DNA of 64,000 bases from Lysobacterales bacterium (GTDB taxonomy: Bacteria > Pseudomonadota > Gammaproteobacteria > Xanthomonadales > SZUA-5): contig JALHMH010000001.1 of the NCBI GenBank assembly GCA_022844165.1, positions 1 to 64,000 on the forward strand, read 5' to 3'. Numbering within the stretch: the first letter of the stretch is position 1; every line of letters starts with the position of its first letter. The translations under genes were made by a program, and so were the position numbers. The notes beneath the pieces are model-generated. The model did not search any database and was not told where the DNA came from. It worked only from the letters and a program-made list of their open reading frames with translations. Shown here one piece after another: positions 16,749 through 26,236 of the stretch.

Positions 16749-18218
16749 CTATTCCTTGTGGTAAGCCACGCCCAGTCGATCGAACTCGACCAATAAAGGT
16801 GCCAGTTGCCGCCGATAGGGCAGCCATCGTTGTCGCGATTTCTGGTGCACCGGCTGGCGCACCTGCCAGACGCTTGCGGTTTTCACTGCACTCGGGCGTT
16901 GGTGAAAGTCCAGGCAGCCGGGATCCCAATCGAGTTGCAATTCACCCAGGATCCGGCGCAGTTCGGTGGTGGGATCTGCCACAAAACGCTCATAGTCGAA
17001 GACCACAAGATCGTTCCGGAAGCTCTCCTGGTAGTGCGCAAAAAGCCGCTCCTGCTGCGCGTAAAAATGCGCGATTCCGGTCAGCGAAGAGCTATAGGGG
17101 GCCGCGGCTTGATCGAGGTGCTGTTGGTACGCCGATAGTGCGTTGTCCACAGGATCGCGTCGCGTGTACAGGATTCGCGCGCGCGGAAACACCCGGCGGA
17201 TCAGCGGCAACAGCAAAAAATTGTCGGGGCGCTTGTCGACAAAATAGTGCGGCGCTGGCCCCGCGCAGTGATTCTGCATGAGTGCCCGATAGGCATCGGC
17301 AATCCGGGTAAGGTCGGCGTTCGACCAGTTCGCCATGCATTCCGGAAACGGCTGTGACTGCGCCGCAGCCAGGTTCGGAAAAAACGCCAGCTCGCCGGCA
17401 CTGCTCACGTGCGCATGCGCGCTGAGCACCTGTTCGATCAACGTCGAGCCAGAGCGAAACATGCCGCAAACGAACAGGAGGGTTGGGGAGTCTGATCGGG
17501 CGTTCGAATCGATGTCCGGCGTTGCTCCGATCAGCGCATCGACGATCCGTTCGTGCCTGGCCGGGTTGTAGGGCGGGCCACCACTGGCTGCCAGAGCATT
17601 CGCCTGCTCGAATGCTGCAAAAGCCTCCTCATAACGGCGCAAATGTTCGAGCGCATGCCCGACGGCAAAAGCCAGATTGGCCCGAGTTAAGGCCTGCACC
17701 CGGTGGTCCCGTAGCGCCGCTTGCGCTTGAGCGAGAAAGGAAGCGATCGGTTCAACGTGCAACTTCAGCAGCCGCGCTAGTGCCTCCAGACGCAACGCTC
17801 CGTCGATCGCCAGAGCGCGTCGATAGGCTTGCGCCGCATCATCGCGACGACCCAGATCCTCGCAAAGATTGCCCAGGTTGAGCAGCGCAGGAAGATATCC
17901 TGGACGTAACGCGAGCGCCGTCTGCAGCTCACGTTCGGCGGCGGCGTGGTCATGCAGTGCATCGGTGTAAATCACGGCGCGATTGAGGTGAATTTCCTCG
18001 GGTTCCCTGGCGCCGTGGTCGATCGCTGTCTGGTACGCGCGCAGCGCATGTGTGTAGTCGCCGAGTTGACGCAGCAGCCAGGCAAACTCGTAATGCGCCT
18101 CCGGATCATCGACCGGTTGCGCCATCAGCAGGTCGAAATGCACGCGTGCTTCGCCCAGCTGGCGCGCATCAATGGCCCGGCGGGCGGCAGCCCAGGTCGC
18201 GCGAAGTGTGGGATTCAT
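16749..18218 (-). CDS. TPR-sulfotransferase fusion protein
   Basis: This 489-residue protein is in two parts. Residues 1-235 form TPR helices (DPEAHYEFAWLLRQLGDY, PALLNLGNLCEDLGRRD, ALEHLRRYEEAFAAFEQAN). Residues 250-489 form a sulfotransferase domain. The PAPS 5'-phosphosulfate loop is FVCGMFRSGSTLIEQVLSAH, with catalytic K/R and S. The 3'-phosphate motif is RILYTRRDPVDNALSAYQ. The family transfers sulfate from PAPS to proteins, glycans or small molecules; the TPR part probably recruits the substrate. It lies divergent from a small secreted protein and near a TPR-oxygenase of similar build. No PAPS-synthesis gene is visible. Confidence 0.88.
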   Translation of the reverse strand: MNPTLRATWAAARRAIDARQLGEARVHFDLLMAQPVDDPEAHYEFAWLLRQLGDYTHALRAYQTAIDHGAREPEEIHLNRAVIYTDALHDHAAAERELQTALALRPGYLPALLNLGNLCEDLGRRDDAAQAYRRALAIDGALRLEALARLLKLHVEPIASFLAQAQAALRDHRVQALTRANLAFAVGHALEHLRRYEEAFAAFEQANALAASGGPPYNPARHERIVDALIGATPDIDSNARSDSPTLLFVCGMFRSGSTLIEQVLSAHAHVSSAGELAFFPNLAAAQSQPFPECMANWSNADLTRIADAYRALMQNHCAGPAPHYFVDKRPDNFLLLPLIRRVFPRARILYTRRDPVDNALSAYQQHLDQAAAPYSSSLTGIAHFYAQQERLFAHYQESFRNDLVVFDYERFVADPTTELRRILGELQLDWDPGCLDFHQRPSAVKTASVWQVRQPVHQKSRQRWLPYRRQLAPLLVEFDRLGVAYHKE

Positions 18219-18295
18219 GGTCGATTGGGCACTGTTCGAGCGATCGTCGCGCTGTTACGATTCAATCTGAACAATAGACGCTTTCGGAAAGTGCC

Positions 18296-18778
18296 ATGAA
18301 AAATCTCTTATTGGCCCTGCTGCTGGGTTTTTCGGGCGCTGCCGCTGCAATCACCGAGACGACGCGTGATCTGGACTTGAATGGGATCATCGCAGAGACC
18401 CGTTTGGCGGTCGACTTGGCCAATGCCGGGCAGTATGGTTCGTTGTCGCGTCGCCAGCTGCAAATTGTCGACTCAGCCTTAAGCACCATCGAGGAACTGG
18501 CAGCGGGCAAACTGGACTTGACTGAGCTCTCGGCCAATGAACGCGGCGCTTTCGATGATGCCCGTGAACGCATCGATCTGATTCTTCGGGTGCGCAACAA
18601 GAATCGGGTCATTTGCCAGCGCGATGTCAAGACCGGGACGCGTTTGGCGAAAGTGGAATGTCTGACCGTCGGTCAGCGTGAGGAGCGAGCGCGCAATGCG
18701 CGCAAACAAACCGGGCATTTGCAGCGCTCGTTCTGTGTCCCTGGGGCTGAAGGGGCTTCGCGCTGTACGCTGGAGTAA
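18296..18778 (+). CDS. Small secreted protein with a CxxxxxTGTRL motif
   Basis: This 160-residue protein has a signal peptide (MKNLLLALLLGFSGAAAA) followed by a helical, charged mature part. A cysteine pair frames VICQRDVKTGTRLAKVEC, and another pair closes the C-terminus (SFCVPGAEGASRCTLE), so two disulfides are likely in the periplasm. I do not recognise a named family with a known function; similar short Cys-framed proteins with a TG[ST]R motif occur in xanthomonads. A GGAAAG sequence precedes the ATG. The next gene starts 18 bases downstream, so both are probably in one transcript. Confidence 0.75.
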   Translation: MKNLLLALLLGFSGAAAAITETTRDLDLNGIIAETRLAVDLANAGQYGSLSRRQLQIVDSALSTIEELAAGKLDLTELSANERGAFDDARERIDLILRVRNKNRVICQRDVKTGTRLAKVECLTVGQREERARNARKQTGHLQRSFCVPGAEGASRCTLE

Positions 18779-18796
18779 GCGTTCTCCGAGGTTCGG

Positions 18797-20617
18797 ATGT
18801 TGAGCCGCCCGCTGAGTGCCCGAAGCGCCACGCAGGCGCGCGAGGCTTTCGCGTTGTTCGCTCAAAGGCAATACGCGCAGGCGTTTTCGATTGCCCGTCC
18901 TCTTGCGGGGCAAAATCCCGAATCCCCTGACGCGCTGCACCTGCTGGCGCTTTGCGCGGCTGAGTTGCAGCAGCCAGAACAGGCGGAAGCAGCCTTCAAG
19001 CGGGCGCTGGCCCTGGTACCGCAACATCCGGATATGAGCCTCAATTTTGCGCGGTTTTTGGGCCGCCAGAATCGACAGCGCGAAGCAACCGAAGTGCTAT
19101 CGGCGGCAGCTGGAGCAGCGCCGGCACACGCCGGTTTGCAACGTGCCCTGGGCCTCGCTGCCCTGGACGCGGGCCAAGATGCTGTTGCGCTTTGCGCGTT
19201 GCGCCGCGCGACGGATCTGGAGCCAGGTCAAAGCCGCCATTGGCAGGTATTCGGATCGGCACTGCGTAAGACCGGAGCGCTGCGTGATGCGGAGGATGCT
19301 TTCGTCAGCGCTCTGGCGATTGCTCGGGACGCGCATGCGCTGGCGAACCTCGCGGCGATTCGGCGCTTGCTGGGGCGTGCTGATTTGGCTGCCCAGGGTT
19401 ACCGTGAAGCCTTGGCTCTCGACCCGATGCGCCCGGATCTGAAGGATGCGCTTGTGGGTGCACTGATTGATGTTGGCGATATCGAGGAGGCGCGTGCTGC
19501 GGCCGATCGGTTGACCCGGGACCATCCGGACTTTATTCCAGGATACGTGACCCGTGCGCACCTGAGCTGGGAGTACGGTGTAAAGGAAGAGAGCATCGAG
19601 CAGTCGCTGGCTTTTTTCTTTGAGGCTGCCCAACGGGATCAGAAAGTTGCTCAGGCATTGGTGAGCTTTCTGCTCGAAGCGCGCTGCGCGCCGCTGGCGC
19701 TTCCTTTGTTGGCATCGCGACGCAGTGACGATTCCGCACAGCGGTTGAGTTATGCGCTGGCGCTGGAGGCAACCGGCGATCCCCGTGCGGATGAAGAACT
19801 GGACGCGCTTCACGAGACTGAAGCCAGCACCTGGGATGCTTACTTTAGTGCGCGCATTCGGCGCCTCGTGCGCGCGGGCGACATCGGCGCGGCTGCGAGG
19901 TTCGCCGAGGAAAAGTCGCAGGCCCAACCGCTGCGGCAAGAGGTTTGGGCGTACCTGGCTACGCTTTGGCGCCTGCTCGATGATCCTCGCGAGCACTGGC
20001 TGTGTGGATACGACACCCTGGTCGGAGAGATGTCGGTCCCGCTGCCAGATGACGAGACAATCGGCCACGCTGCACTGACGGCCTGGCTGCACCAACTGCA
20101 TACGGCGCGACGAGCGCCGTCCCGTCAGAGTCTGCGCGGCGGCTCGCAAACGCCCGGCGTATTATTCGGCCGGGTGAATCCAGCGCTCGAGTGCTTCGAG
20201 AAATCGCTCCTGGCAACCATTAAATCTTGGATCAGACGACTGCCGGATGATACTGCTCACCCATTTTTGCGGCGCAAACAAGCGTCTGTGCGATTTTGCG
20301 GTTCGTGGTCGGTTCGCCTGCAAAGCGCCGGCCATCACGCCAATCATTTTCATGGCGATGGCTGGCTGAGCTCGGCGTGCTACATCGAGTTGCCGGCGTC
20401 GGTTCGCGCTGCACAGGACAACACGGGTTACCTGCATTTTGGACAACCGCCTGAGGAATTAGGCGTTGCACTCGAGCCGCGCCGATTTGTCGCGCCGCGC
20501 GAGCAACATGTGGCACTGTTCCCGTCGTATCTCTGGCATGGCACGGTGCCCTTCAGCGCCGCGACGCCGCGATTGACGATCGCCTTCGATGCGGTACCGA
20601 GCGATGCTGCCGACTGA
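18797..20617 (+). CDS. TPR protein with C-terminal 2OG-Fe(II) oxygenase domain
   Basis: This 606-residue protein has TPR units through roughly residues 10-400 (ALFAQRQYAQAFSIARPL, HLLALCAAELQQPEQAEAAFKRAL, AHLSWEYGVKEESIEQSL). A C-terminal double-stranded beta-helix domain carries the metal ligands HFHGDGWLS (H-x-D) and SYLWHGTVPF (distal His). The 2-oxoglutarate-binding Arg is in TPRLTIAFDA. It therefore looks like an active hydroxylase, likely acting on a protein or peptide bound by the TPR part. It is co-directional with the small secreted protein and close to the TPR-sulfotransferase on the opposite strand, which suggests related modification tasks. Confidence 0.82.
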   Translation: MLSRPLSARSATQAREAFALFAQRQYAQAFSIARPLAGQNPESPDALHLLALCAAELQQPEQAEAAFKRALALVPQHPDMSLNFARFLGRQNRQREATEVLSAAAGAAPAHAGLQRALGLAALDAGQDAVALCALRRATDLEPGQSRHWQVFGSALRKTGALRDAEDAFVSALAIARDAHALANLAAIRRLLGRADLAAQGYREALALDPMRPDLKDALVGALIDVGDIEEARAAADRLTRDHPDFIPGYVTRAHLSWEYGVKEESIEQSLAFFFEAAQRDQKVAQALVSFLLEARCAPLALPLLASRRSDDSAQRLSYALALEATGDPRADEELDALHETEASTWDAYFSARIRRLVRAGDIGAAARFAEEKSQAQPLRQEVWAYLATLWRLLDDPREHWLCGYDTLVGEMSVPLPDDETIGHAALTAWLHQLHTARRAPSRQSLRGGSQTPGVLFGRVNPALECFEKSLLATIKSWIRRLPDDTAHPFLRRKQASVRFCGSWSVRLQSAGHHANHFHGDGWLSSACYIELPASVRAAQDNTGYLHFGQPPEELGVALEPRRFVAPREQHVALFPSYLWHGTVPFSAATPRLTIAFDAVPSDAAD

Positions 20618-20630
20618 TAGGATCAGGCGA

Positions 20631-21044
20631 CTATCGCGGAGGGCGATGTTGCGTGCCGACCAGCAATAGGCAAACGATCAGCAAGACGCTGTATTCGGCG
20701 CCGTTTCGTCCCAGGCCAACGACGAACCACCCTGCGGGCCAATGCACGAGCACAATGCCAACAAGGTAAATGCTGGCGTAAACGATGGTGAGCGGAAACA
20801 CCGCAAAGCCGGCGGCGAGCAAGAGGGTGCCGCCAATCTCGAAAACGGTGATCGCAAAGGCTATCCACGGTCCCAGCGGGATGCCTTGGCTGGTCAGCCA
20901 TTCACCGAAGGGCGCAACGCCACCCGCCCACCATCTGGCCCAACCGTGGGCGGCAATCAGGCCCGCCAAGACCAAACGCAGAATGGTCCAGCCGATGACC
21001 GAGCTGCGGTGGTTAGCCGACGAACCAAACGACAAGTACGACAT
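20631..21044 (-). CDS. DoxX-family membrane protein
   Basis: This 137-residue protein has four hydrophobic helices and the DoxX-type N-terminal pattern VIGWTILRLVLAGLIAAHGWARW followed by FEIGGTLLLAAGF. The ATG at 21044 is preceded by GGGAGA. DoxX proteins have been linked to quinone or thiosulfate-related redox steps, but most are uncharacterised, and nothing in this neighbourhood narrows the role. Its 3' end faces the oxygenase gene, 13 bases away. Confidence 0.8.
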   Translation of the reverse strand: MSYLSFGSSANHRSSVIGWTILRLVLAGLIAAHGWARWWAGGVAPFGEWLTSQGIPLGPWIAFAITVFEIGGTLLLAAGFAVFPLTIVYASIYLVGIVLVHWPAGWFVVGLGRNGAEYSVLLIVCLLLVGTQHRPPR

Positions 21045-21187
21045 TCACTGTCTCCCGTGAGCCTCATCCAGCAATAGCGTGTTGCTGATCAGGATCGCCT
21101 TCGGCGCGCGCCGTAGAGAGCCCGCAAAGCGCCGAGACGTTTCCGCGCGACGGATGGACCAGTTCCATGACCAAAAGTGGCGCAGCG

Positions 21188-22231
21188 CTAAAGCGACACT
21201 TGCAAGCGCGCTTCGATGATGTCGCGGTCAATCGGGACGCTGCGCTCGCCGTCGCTGCGAATGTAGTTGAACATGACGCGTGTCGCGGCAGTGAAGTACC
21301 AGGTGGCGCCGAGCGTGAGGTTGTCGAGTGTGCCGCCGGCAACGCTGGCGTCGCTCAAATCCAGGCGGCTGATACGCGCTGCCAATTCCACGGTGCGGCC
21401 TTCGCCCACATTTGGCGCATCGAGAATGCCGTCCTTGTAGGTTCTGTTGCCGGTCAACATCCAGGATGCCTGCAAGTATCCGCCATCGACGCGTGCATCC
21501 TTCGCCACACGATCGATATCTGCGCTCATCCACTCGGCTTGCACGGCAAAAGGGCCGGTCAGCCACAGTGCTTCGACGCCAACACGCCCGACTTTGTCGA
21601 CATCACGGAGTCGACCGGTGTCGATGCGTGTTGGCGAAAACGGCCCGGTTTCGCCTCTGGAGCTCAAGCGGAAGTCGACATCGGGATGCTCGACACCTGC
21701 TGCTAAAGCAAAATGCAAGGTGCCGTTTTCGATTTTCGGCGCAAATACAGCGCGACCCACCCATCCGTTGCCTTCCAAAAGACCCGCCGAGTTCCCATCG
21801 TATGTACCCGCCTGGACGCGCCACTTGCCAAACGCATAACCGTATTCGACGCCACGTCTGCGCGCCAGCGACAGACCATCGGCCAACGACCGTTCGACAA
21901 ACAACGCATTGCGGTTAGAGCTCAGTTGCTCGAGCGAAAACGGCGGTTTGATGTGTCCGGCGCGCACGCTATGCCCGTTGTGGCGATAGCGCAGGAACAC
22001 GTCAGTGAACAGCTCGCTATAAAAGTCGTATTCAACCCGTGTATCCAGTCGTTCGGTGAGTCTCACGTTGACACCAGCGCGCAAGCGTCGAATGTCGCCG
22101 TCCTGGGTTAGCCGATCATTTTCCTCGATACGATTGATGTCGTATTGCAGATACGCATAGGGTTTGATCTCGACCGCGCTGGCCGAGCCAGCCGCCATCG
22201 AACCCAGGAAAAGCAGGCTTCGAAACATCAT
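21188..22231 (-). CDS. Phosphate-selective porin, OprO/OprP-like
   Basis: This 347-residue outer-membrane protein has a signal peptide (FLGSMAAGSASA) and then the OprP pattern IKPYAYLQYDINRIEEND ... DGDIRRLRAGVNVRLTERLDTRVEYDF ... RAGHIKPPFSLEQLSSNRNALFVERS, ending in EARLQVSL. These trimeric porins pass phosphate or pyrophosphate and are induced by phosphate starvation. It is transcribed divergently from pstSCAB-phoU, and PhoB half-sites lie between them at 22305-22333. Two adjacent ATG codons (22231, 22228) could start it; no strong ribosome-binding site marks either one. Confidence 0.87.
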   Translation of the reverse strand: MMFRSLLFLGSMAAGSASAVEIKPYAYLQYDINRIEENDRLTQDGDIRRLRAGVNVRLTERLDTRVEYDFYSELFTDVFLRYRHNGHSVRAGHIKPPFSLEQLSSNRNALFVERSLADGLSLARRRGVEYGYAFGKWRVQAGTYDGNSAGLLEGNGWVGRAVFAPKIENGTLHFALAAGVEHPDVDFRLSSRGETGPFSPTRIDTGRLRDVDKVGRVGVEALWLTGPFAVQAEWMSADIDRVAKDARVDGGYLQASWMLTGNRTYKDGILDAPNVGEGRTVELAARISRLDLSDASVAGGTLDNLTLGATWYFTAATRVMFNYIRSDGERSVPIDRDIIEARLQVSL

Positions 22232-22304
22232 GGAAGTGACACTTTTGTGAAATTGGTTGGAGAATAGCCATGCGCGATCCGCGTTAGCTGAACCAATCGC
22301 GGAT

Positions 22305-22333
22305 CTGTCATCTTTGTGTCATCTGACTATCAC
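22305..22333 (+). promoter_or_regulatory. Pho box: three phased PhoB half-sites
   Basis: Three 7-mers, CTGTCAT (22305-22311), GTGTCAT (22316-22322) and CTATCAC (22327-22333), are each separated by exactly 4 bases. The spacing is that of PhoB repeats, and the first two match the consensus at 7 and 6 of 7 positions. The array lies about 40 bases before the pstS ATG and about 75 from the divergent porin start. It could serve either or both. Confidence 0.75.
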
Positions 22334-22371
22334 ATGCTGCGATCATCGCAGATTCCCTATGGAGACGACCC

Positions 22372-23403
22372 ATGTTCCTTCGCGCCACCCTGGCCGTGTT
22401 GATTGCCGGCTCGCTCGCCGCTTGTGGCCAGCAATCTGATTCGCCCACGCCGGGCGCTTCGCCGTCGGCGCCGACGAACACCGTGATCGGCATTGATGGC
22501 TCGAGCACGGTGTACCCTATCACCGAGGCGATTGCGGAAGAGTTTCAGCTGGCGAATCAGGGTAAGGTCAAAGTGACTGTTGGCGTGAGCGGTACAGGTG
22601 GCGGCTTCAAGAAATTCTGCCGCGGCGAACTGGATATCGCCAACGCCTCGCGACCCATTCAGAAGCTGGAAATGGATGCGTGCGCGCAAGCCGGTGTGAA
22701 GTACTTCGAATTGCCCGTCGCCTACGATGCGCTCACCGTTGTCGTGAACCCTCAGAACGAGTTCTTGTCGACGATCACGATCGAGCAGCTCAAGCAAATC
22801 TGGGCGCCGGAGAGTCAGGGCACGATCACCCGGTGGAATCAGATCGATCCGAGCTGGCCTGATGCCGAGTTCAAGCTGTATGGAGCAGGCTCCGACTCAG
22901 GTACATTCGATTATTTCACTGAGGCTGTCGTCGGCAAGGCAAAGGCCAGCCGCGGCGACTATACCGCCAGCGAAGATGACAACACGCTGGTCCAGGGTGT
23001 GTCCCAGGATTTGAACGCGCTCGGTTACTTCGGTTATGCGTACTTCGCTGAGAATCAGGCCAAGCTCAAGGCATTGGCTGTGGTGCCGGTCGCCGGTGGT
23101 GCTGGCGTGTTGCCCAGCGAAGAGACGGTGATCAACGGCAGCTATACGCCGTTGGCGCGACCGATGTTCATCTATGTTTCGGACAAAGCGGCCGCGCGCG
23201 CGGAAGTCAGGCAATTCCTGAACTTCTACTTTGAGAATATCGCTACGCTTGCCGCGGAAGTCCGCTACGTGCCGTTGCCGCCCGAGGCTTATCTGACCAT
23301 CAAGAAGCATCTTGACGACAACAAGATGGGCACGGTGTTCGGCGGCGAGCCGGCAACAGCGATCACAATCGAAGAATTGTTGCGCCGCGAAGCCAGTTTG
23401 TAA
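22372..23403 (+). CDS. pstS: Phosphate-binding lipoprotein PstS
   Basis: This 343-residue lipoprotein (lipobox SLAAC, C18) is a type 2 periplasmic binding protein. The phosphate-binding text includes [45 protein letters not shown] and [18 protein letters not shown], in which Ser/Thr/Asp side chains contact phosphate. It feeds the PstCA channel. A GGAGA ribosome-binding site precedes the ATG, and Pho half-sites lie upstream. A strong hairpin follows the stop, which may set a higher level of pstS mRNA than of the downstream genes. It is a little longer than E. coli PstS and belongs to the PstS group with a C-terminal ITIEELLRR tail. Confidence 0.95.
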   Translation: MFLRATLAVLIAGSLAACGQQSDSPTPGASPSAPTNTVIGIDGSSTVYPITEAIAEEFQLANQGKVKVTVGVSGTGGGFKKFCRGELDIANASRPIQKLEMDACAQAGVKYFELPVAYDALTVVVNPQNEFLSTITIEQLKQIWAPESQGTITRWNQIDPSWPDAEFKLYGAGSDSGTFDYFTEAVVGKAKASRGDYTASEDDNTLVQGVSQDLNALGYFGYAYFAENQAKLKALAVVPVAGGAGVLPSEETVINGSYTPLARPMFIYVSDKAAARAEVRQFLNFYFENIATLAAEVRYVPLPPEAYLTIKKHLDDNKMGTVFGGEPATAITIEELLRREASL

Positions 23404-23425
23404 CAGAAGCGTCTTAGACTCCGGT

Positions 23426-23451
23426 CGCGGCGCCCAGGTCCGGGCGCCGCG
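23426..23451 (+). terminator. Stem-loop between pstS and pstC
   Basis: A perfect 10-bp GC stem (23426-23435 with 23442-23451) and a 6-base loop lie 23 bases after the pstS stop, without a T-run. Such hairpins often act as partial terminators or RNase stops that raise the pstS to pstCAB transcript ratio. Confidence 0.5.
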
Positions 23452-23494
23452 AACGTTTCGATAGCGATACTCGCGACGCCACCTCGGGGGAACC

Positions 23495-24412
23495 ATGAGC
23501 CAAGCGCCGATTGCCGGCCGACTAGCCTATCGACGATCACGCCATATCCGTGAGCAGATCATCGAGTGGCTGTTGTTATCCAGCGCACTGGTGGCGGTGG
23601 CGACGACGGTCGGCATCGTATTCATTCTGGTTAAGGAGTCGCTCGTCTTTTTTGGTCAGGTATCGATCATCGATTTTCTGACCGATTCGCAATGGACGCC
23701 GCTCTTCTCCGATCCGCATTTCGGCATCTGGGTGCTGCTCTCCGGCACCTTGACCAGTTCGGCGATCGCATTGTGTGTGGCGATTCCTGTTGGCACGACC
23801 CTGGCGATATATCTGTCGGAGTTCGCCAGCGCTCGGGTGCGCGAAACGGCCAAGCCGATTCTGGAGCTGCTCGCGGGCATTCCGACCATCGTGTTCGGTT
23901 ATTTTGCATTGTTCTTCGTCACACCGCTGCTCAAAATCATCTATCCCGAGTTGCCCGGATTCAACCTGTTGAGCGCCGGTCTGGTGATGGGTGTGATGAT
24001 CGTGCCCTACATCAGCTCCATCAGTGAAGATGCGATGCGTGCGGTGCCGATGAGTCTTCGTGAAGGTGCTTACGCAATGGGCGCCACACGTCTGCAAGTC
24101 GCGTTGAACGTGGTGGTTCCTGCGGCCTTCTCCGGCCTCGCTGCGGCCTACATTCTTGGCATCTCCCGGGCGGTCGGCGAAACGATGATCGTTGCGGTCG
24201 CCGCTGGCATGCAGCCGAATCTCACGTTCAATCCCACCGATCAAGCGGCGACGATTACCGCCTACATCGTGCAGGTGGCAAAGGGCGATCTGCCGCACGG
24301 CAGCGTGGGCTACCAGACGATTTTTGCCGCGGGCCTGACGCTGTTCCTGTTGACTCTGGTGTTTAACCTAATGGGCTACTTCCTGCGCAAGCGCTTTAGG
24401 GAGGAATACTGA
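23495..24412 (+). CDS. pstC: Phosphate ABC transporter permease PstC
   Basis: This 305-residue inner-membrane protein has six helices and the PstC signature. It starts YRRSRHIREQIIEWLLLSSA; the EAA-type cytoplasmic loop reads REGAYAMGATRLQVALNVVVPAAFSGLAAAY and contacts PstB. ISRAVGETMIVAVAAG is the conserved segment that follows. It forms the channel with PstA. The stop overlaps the pstA ATG by one base (TGATG). A GGGGA precedes its own start. Confidence 0.96.
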   Translation: MSQAPIAGRLAYRRSRHIREQIIEWLLLSSALVAVATTVGIVFILVKESLVFFGQVSIIDFLTDSQWTPLFSDPHFGIWVLLSGTLTSSAIALCVAIPVGTTLAIYLSEFASARVRETAKPILELLAGIPTIVFGYFALFFVTPLLKIIYPELPGFNLLSAGLVMGVMIVPYISSISEDAMRAVPMSLREGAYAMGATRLQVALNVVVPAAFSGLAAAYILGISRAVGETMIVAVAAGMQPNLTFNPTDQAATITAYIVQVAKGDLPHGSVGYQTIFAAGLTLFLLTLVFNLMGYFLRKRFREEY

Positions 24413-25329
24413 TGAGCGTCTCGGAAGGCCTGCGCGCAACGATCACCCGGGCCAAGCGCAACGATCTGATATTCGTCGGCCTCGGCATCGCCGCTCTGCT
24501 CTTTGCAGCGAGCACTTTTGTAGCGCTGTTTTTGGACATGGTGGGCGACGGAATGTCGCGCCTGAACCCAGGTTTTTTTACCGAATTTGCGTCGCGCCGC
24601 GCCGAACGTGCCGGCATTCTTGCTGCGTGGGTCGGCACCTTTGCCGTCATGATTGTGACCGCGCTCGTGGCCGTACCGATCGGTGTTGCCTCTGGTATTT
24701 ATCTGGAAGAGTACGCGCCGAAAAACAAGATGACGGCGCTGATCGAAATCAATATCAACAACCTGGCGGGCGTGCCGTCGATTGTCTACGGGCTGCTGGC
24801 GTTGGGTCTGTTTGTCCATACTTTCGGACTCGGCGCGAGTGTTCAGACTGCCGGATTGACGCTGGCGTTGCTCATTCTGCCGGTGGTGATCGTCGCCACG
24901 CGCGAAGCGATCCGAGCGGTGCCGGGTTCGATTCGCGAGGCGGCTTATGCACTCGGCGCCACGCGCTGGCAAATGGTCTCCGACCACGTATTGCCATATT
25001 CCATGCCGGGCATTCTGACGGGCGTGATCATCGGGCTTTCGCGAGCCATCGGTGAGACGGCGCCCATCGTGACCATCGGCGCCGTCACTTTCATCGCATT
25101 TTTGCCGCCTGCGCCGGTGACCAGTTCGCCGCCGTTTCTGAATTTCGATTGGCTCTCGTCGCCGTTTACGGCGATGCCGATCCAGATTTTCAACTGGACC
25201 AGCCGCCCAGAAGAGGCATTCCAGGCGAACGCCTCGGCAGCCGCCCTGGTTCTGGTGGTCATGACCTTGCTGATGAATGCGATCGCCATCTGGCTTCGCT
25301 ACCGTCTGCGCCGTAATCTCAACTGGTAA
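24412..25329 (+). CDS. pstA: Phosphate ABC transporter permease PstA
   Basis: This 305-residue partner of PstC has a hydrophobic first helix, then [19 protein letters not shown], the PstA-type EAA loop ([31 protein letters not shown]) and [16 protein letters not shown]. It completes the inner-membrane channel for phosphate. The ribosome-binding site AGGGAGG lies in the tail of pstC, so translation is coupled. The ATPase gene follows after 5 bases. Confidence 0.95.
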   Translation: MSVSEGLRATITRAKRNDLIFVGLGIAALLFAASTFVALFLDMVGDGMSRLNPGFFTEFASRRAERAGILAAWVGTFAVMIVTALVAVPIGVASGIYLEEYAPKNKMTALIEININNLAGVPSIVYGLLALGLFVHTFGLGASVQTAGLTLALLILPVVIVATREAIRAVPGSIREAAYALGATRWQMVSDHVLPYSMPGILTGVIIGLSRAIGETAPIVTIGAVTFIAFLPPAPVTSSPPFLNFDWLSSPFTAMPIQIFNWTSRPEEAFQANASAAALVLVVMTLLMNAIAIWLRYRLRRNLNW

Positions 25330-25334
25330 GCGCC

Positions 25335-26132
25335 ATGAACGACGAGCAAAAGAAACCTGATCCGAGCACGCTCGAGAAAAAAGCAGCTGCGTTGGCGCTG
25401 AATTTTTTCTATGGCCAAAAACAGGCACTGAAGAACATCAACCTGCCGATTTACGACAGGAAGGTGACGGCGCTGATTGGTCCATCCGGCTGCGGCAAGA
25501 GCACCTTCTTGCGCTGTTTCAATCGTATGCACGATCTCTATCCGGGCACACGCTACGAAGGCCAGATTCGCCTTTACCCGGATGACGTCAATCTGCTCGA
25601 TAAGGCTGTCGATCCCATAGAGGTTCGCATGCGCTTGTCGATGGTCTTCCAGAAACCCAACCCGTTCCCGAAGTCCATCTTCGAAAATGTGGCTTATGGG
25701 CTGCGCATCCGTGGCGAAAAGCGGCGCTCGGTGCTGATGGACAAAGTCGAAGAGGCGCTAAAGAACGCAGCGCTTTGGAACGAAGTCAAAGATCGGCTCG
25801 ACGAACTGGCAACGACACTCTCGGGTGGTCAGCAGCAGCGCTTGTGCATCGCCCGATCGTTGGCCAGCGAACCCGAACTGCTGTTGTTCGACGAACCCAC
25901 CAGTGCACTCGATCCGATCGCCACCGCCAGCATCGAAGAGTTGATCCATCAGCTGCGCGAGAAGATCACAATTCTCATTGTGACGCACAACATGCAGCAG
26001 GCGGCCCGCGTCTCGGACTTCACCGCTTATATGTATCTGGGCGATCTGATTGAATTTGGCTGGACCGACGATGTGTTTTTCCGGCCGAAAGAGAAACAAA
26101 CGGAGGACTACATCACCGGGCGTTTCGGCTGA
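25335..26132 (+). CDS. pstB: Phosphate ABC transporter ATPase PstB
   Basis: This 265-residue ATPase has Walker [11 protein letters not shown], the Q-loop ([13 protein letters not shown], typical of PstB), signature [16 protein letters not shown], Walker [14 protein letters not shown] and the switch His in [27 protein letters not shown] is the usual PstB N-terminal strand. It powers uptake through PstCA and takes part in signalling to PhoR with PhoU, which lies 104 bases downstream. All catalytic positions are intact. Confidence 0.97.
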   Translation: MNDEQKKPDPSTLEKKAAALALNFFYGQKQALKNINLPIYDRKVTALIGPSGCGKSTFLRCFNRMHDLYPGTRYEGQIRLYPDDVNLLDKAVDPIEVRMRLSMVFQKPNPFPKSIFENVAYGLRIRGEKRRSVLMDKVEEALKNAALWNEVKDRLDELATTLSGGQQQRLCIARSLASEPELLLFDEPTSALDPIATASIEELIHQLREKITILIVTHNMQQAARVSDFTAYMYLGDLIEFGWTDDVFFRPKEKQTEDYITGRFG

Positions 26133-26236
26133 CCGTTGTGAGCAGACGCCGCACGTGGCGCACAATCGGCACTTCTTATTTGTTGTTCTGCGCGGCACTA
26201 TTGCCAGCGTGGCCGAGTCCATAGGGACCAAACTCC

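Noticed and set aside
22236..22253. Second Pho-like pair of half-sites on the - strand for the porin gene
   Set aside because: The two repeats match only loosely and lie 5-22 bases before the start codon, too close for an activator site; the array at 22305-22333 explains the regulation better.
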